DNA from: Streptomyces sp. TG1A-60
GTDB taxonomy: Bacteria > Actinomycetota > Actinomycetes > Streptomycetales > Streptomycetaceae
NCBI RefSeq assembly: GCF_037201975.1
Contig: NZ_CP147520.1
Location: 6,262,001-6,326,000, forward strand
Direction of reading: 5' to 3'
Length of the DNA: 64,000 bases
Within the stretch, counting starts at the first letter, position 1. Each line of letters opens with the position of its first letter. The notes beneath the pieces were generated by a model. It searched no databases. It had not been told where the DNA came from and was given only the letters and a program-made list of their open reading frames with translations. Position numbers and translations under genes: made by a program. Below, one piece after another: positions 62,437-64,000 of this stretch.

Positions 62437-62904
62437 CTACGCGATCATCGTCCGCGACCAAGCCGGCGTAGTCCCGGTGACCCGGCACAACGCCAGATAC
62501 AGCGGTATCGGCGGCGTGTAGGGAATGGCGCCCTCCGGCCGCAGGATCAGCCCGGGCACGGCCGAACCGTCGGAGACCAACGCTCCGGTGGTGTAGCGGA
62601 CCGGCGCGGGCCACTCCAGCGCGTGGTCGGAGTCGGCCGGCACGATCCACCACCAGTGCGCGCGGTCGGCGTAGACACAGCCCACACGGGGCAGCCGGGG
62701 CAGGACCTGCGGTCCGAAACGGGCCGGGACGGCAACCGCGTCGCACCCCATGGGCGCGGTCATGCCCTCGGGCAGGGGAAGCGGGCGCGACGCCGGGGCG
62801 GGACGGGCGCGGCGCAGACGGGTCAGGGTGTCGAGGCTCACCACGCGAGCCACTCTGCCCCCGCCGGGGAGCGGAGCGGGACCGATCGACGCGCTCACAC
62901 CCAT
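62437..62904 (-). CDS. Hypothetical protein following the anti-sigma-type ATPase
   Basis: 155 residues from ATG 62904. The start overlaps the last ten bases of the upstream ATPase gene, so the two are coupled. It contains VGCVYADRAHWWWIVPADSDHALEWPAPVRYTTGALV and ends TPAWSRTMIA. No domain is recognised. Proteins of this kind often follow small ATPases in Streptomyces. An internal GTG (VSLDTLTRL) is a possible alternative start. Confidence 0.65.
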   Translation of the reverse strand: MGVSASIGPAPLPGGGRVARVVSLDTLTRLRRARPAPASRPLPLPEGMTAPMGCDAVAVPARFGPQVLPRLPRVGCVYADRAHWWWIVPADSDHALEWPAPVRYTTGALVSDGSAVPGLILRPEGAIPYTPPIPLYLALCRVTGTTPAWSRTMIA

Positions 62905-63653
62905 TCGGCCCCCGTCCGACGTCCCGCGTCCCCGCGAACGTCCACTTCCGTACGACGTTCGGCACCCGGATGCCGCCCGGACGCCGTACGGCCCTCGGCA
63001 CCTACGTGGCCCTCCACACCCACACACCCCCCGGCGCCCGTTCGGCGGAACGCCTCCGCCTCGTCCTCGCGGTCCTCCGTGGGCGGCTTCTTCGCGCCCC
63101 AGCCCAGGTCGGACCGGGGGGCCGGCATGCCCGTGCCCGCGTCGGGGGAGACGGCACCGGCGACGAGCGCACGCGGTACCTCCGCCCACACCAGGAGCCC
63201 CAGACCGACCGGCTGTGCGCCCCAGGAGCGGCAGAGGGCCTCTATGAGGAGCAGTCCCCTTCCGTGTTCCTCCTCCGGCCGCTGCGGCGAGGGGTGCGGC
63301 TCACCGGGAGCGCAGCCCTCGTCCCGTACCGCTATGCGCACCGTGTCGGCGCCGGCCTGCAACTCGCAGACGATCTGGGTGCTCGCGGTGTGCACGATCG
63401 CGTTGGTCACCAGTTCGGACACGACCAGGGCCGCCGTGTCGCAGGTGTCCTCGCAGAGGGCCCAGCCCGTGAGCTGGGTACGGGTCACACGCCGGGCCTG
63501 GGCCACGGCACCCGGGTGCGCGGCCAACTCGAATCGAAACCGGCGCTCGGCGATTTTCTTCTCGGGGCGCGCCCCGGCGGCCGGACCGGGACCGACACGG
63601 TCTCCGGCGGCGTCTGTTCCTAACGGCGCGGGGGGCGGAATCACGCTTGCCAC
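62895..63653 (-). CDS. ATP-binding protein, RsbW/SpoIIAB-like anti-sigma ATPase
   Basis: 252 residues from GTG 63653, with GAGG five bases upstream; a TTG at 63680 is also in frame. The GHKL ATPase core (about 45-165) shows the N-box ELVTNAIVHT, the G1 box VRDEGCAPGEP and the G2 box HGRGLLLIEALC. The C-terminal 85 residues are acidic/Gly-rich and disordered. Such single-domain kinases are abundant in Streptomyces, often next to a helix-turn-helix/DUF397 pair. The target is unknown. Divergent from the gene at the right edge. Confidence 0.86.
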   Translation of the reverse strand: MASVIPPPAPLGTDAAGDRVGPGPAAGARPEKKIAERRFRFELAAHPGAVAQARRVTRTQLTGWALCEDTCDTAALVVSELVTNAIVHTASTQIVCELQAGADTVRIAVRDEGCAPGEPHPSPQRPEEEHGRGLLLIEALCRSWGAQPVGLGLLVWAEVPRALVAGAVSPDAGTGMPAPRSDLGWGAKKPPTEDREDEAEAFRRTGAGGCVGVEGHVGAEGRTASGRHPGAERRTEVDVRGDAGRRTGAEWV

Positions 63654-63967
63654 TATCGCCTCGCCGTGAACACTTGGCAAGTGTCACTCTGAAAATTGCA
63701 GAGTGCCGTGTGACTCTTTGAACGGTCATGGCACACTGCACGCAACAGCACGTGTAGCGGCGCCAGTTGGATATCCCTCGCACAACGTCCGTATGTACGC
63801 GCAGTGTTCGTTTGTGTACATGGGCATGTGTGGCCCGCGAGGGCTTCCGAACGGCGCCGCCGGGCTGTCAGGACCCGGACGGCCGGAGGCCGGCGCAGGT
63901 CAGTACGGCTTCATGGGGTCAAGGCAGTCACAGGGTCAGTGGGTTCAGGGTCGGATGGAGGGGCGAG
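63654..63967. promoter_or_regulatory. Divergent region with two adjacent palindromes
   Basis: 314 bases of lower G/C content. CACTT-GGC-AAGTG (63671-63683) is followed at once by CACTCTG-AAAATTG-CAGAGTG (63685-63705), the second with 7-bp perfect arms. They lie near the start of the ATPase gene and could be an autoregulatory operator. Confidence 0.55.
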
Positions 63968-64000
63968 ATGAGCGAGCCGAGGTCCGCGCCGACGGTCGGC
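63968..64000 (+). CDS. Start of a further gene, probably a helix-turn-helix regulator (partial)
   Basis: ATG at 63968 has GGAGGGG upstream and opens MSEPRSAPTVG before the window ends. In Streptomyces a gene divergent from a small ATPase often encodes an XRE/DUF5753 regulator with a similar N-terminus. The sequence is too short to prove this. Confidence 0.5.
   Translation, partial: MSEPRSAPTVG

Overview
The window is a stretch of chromosome from a high-GC actinomycete, almost certainly a Streptomyces. The evidence is strong G/C third-position bias, many GTG starts, purine-rich ribosome binding sites and Streptomyces-typical gene sets: gltBD, livKHMGF, the ANTAR regulator pdtaR, polA, rpsA, coaE, and a small ATPase paired with what looks like a helix-turn-helix regulator at the right edge. 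Most of it is dense core chromosome. I see no complete transposon, prophage or CRISPR array.

Layout. 1-4 kb: the end of gltB, then gltD, a zinc-finger rhomboid protease and a VWA protein. 4-14.2 kb: a catabolic island of two acyl-CoA dehydrogenases, three short-chain dehydrogenases, a TetR regulator, a thiolase, a nitronate-monooxygenase-like flavoprotein, a two-subunit CoA-transferase-fold enzyme and a crotonase. Gene content, relative order, relative orientation and protein lengths match the KstR2 regulon of mycobacteria, which degrades steroid rings C and D (the HIP pathway). Its divergent promoter carries five phased copies of a CAAACGTTTG-like box, and a sixth sits before the echA20-like operon. 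14.2-16 kb: a zinc metalloprotease and chorismate mutase.

16-26 kb is the decayed part. A frameshifted pepN, an orphan amino-acid decarboxylase plus N-hydroxylase pair (siderophore type), the remnant of an SGNH hydrolase, a frameshifted Tat-exported 5'-nucleotidase, a SIMPL protein and a frameshifted LAGLIDADG/HTH protein lie in a row, ending at a tRNA with a leucine anticodon (CAA) but a short variable loop.

26-33 kb: pdtaR and the branched-chain amino-acid ABC operon livK-H-M-G-F, with a strong hairpin between livK and livH and a terminator after livF. 33-40 kb: a hotdog thioesterase, a YdeP-type molybdopterin oxidoreductase, polA and a DUF4184 membrane protein. 40-50 kb: a secreted lytic transglycosylase, two small envelope proteins, the helicase hrpB, a methyltransferase, rpsA and a PAC2 protein. 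50-54 kb: coaE, a TPR protein, an S4 RNA-binding protein, a family 5 uracil-DNA glycosylase and prolyl iminopeptidase. 54-57 kb: a GntR regulator facing an NCS1 permease and a hydantoin-racemase-like gene, with a perfect 18-bp palindrome between them. 57-64 kb: a FUSC membrane protein, a small conserved protein, an ABC exporter, a hypothetical protein, an anti-sigma-type ATPase and the first codons of a further gene.

No search or alignment could be run. Family names rest on motifs, lengths and context. Start codons were chosen by ribosome binding site and family length.
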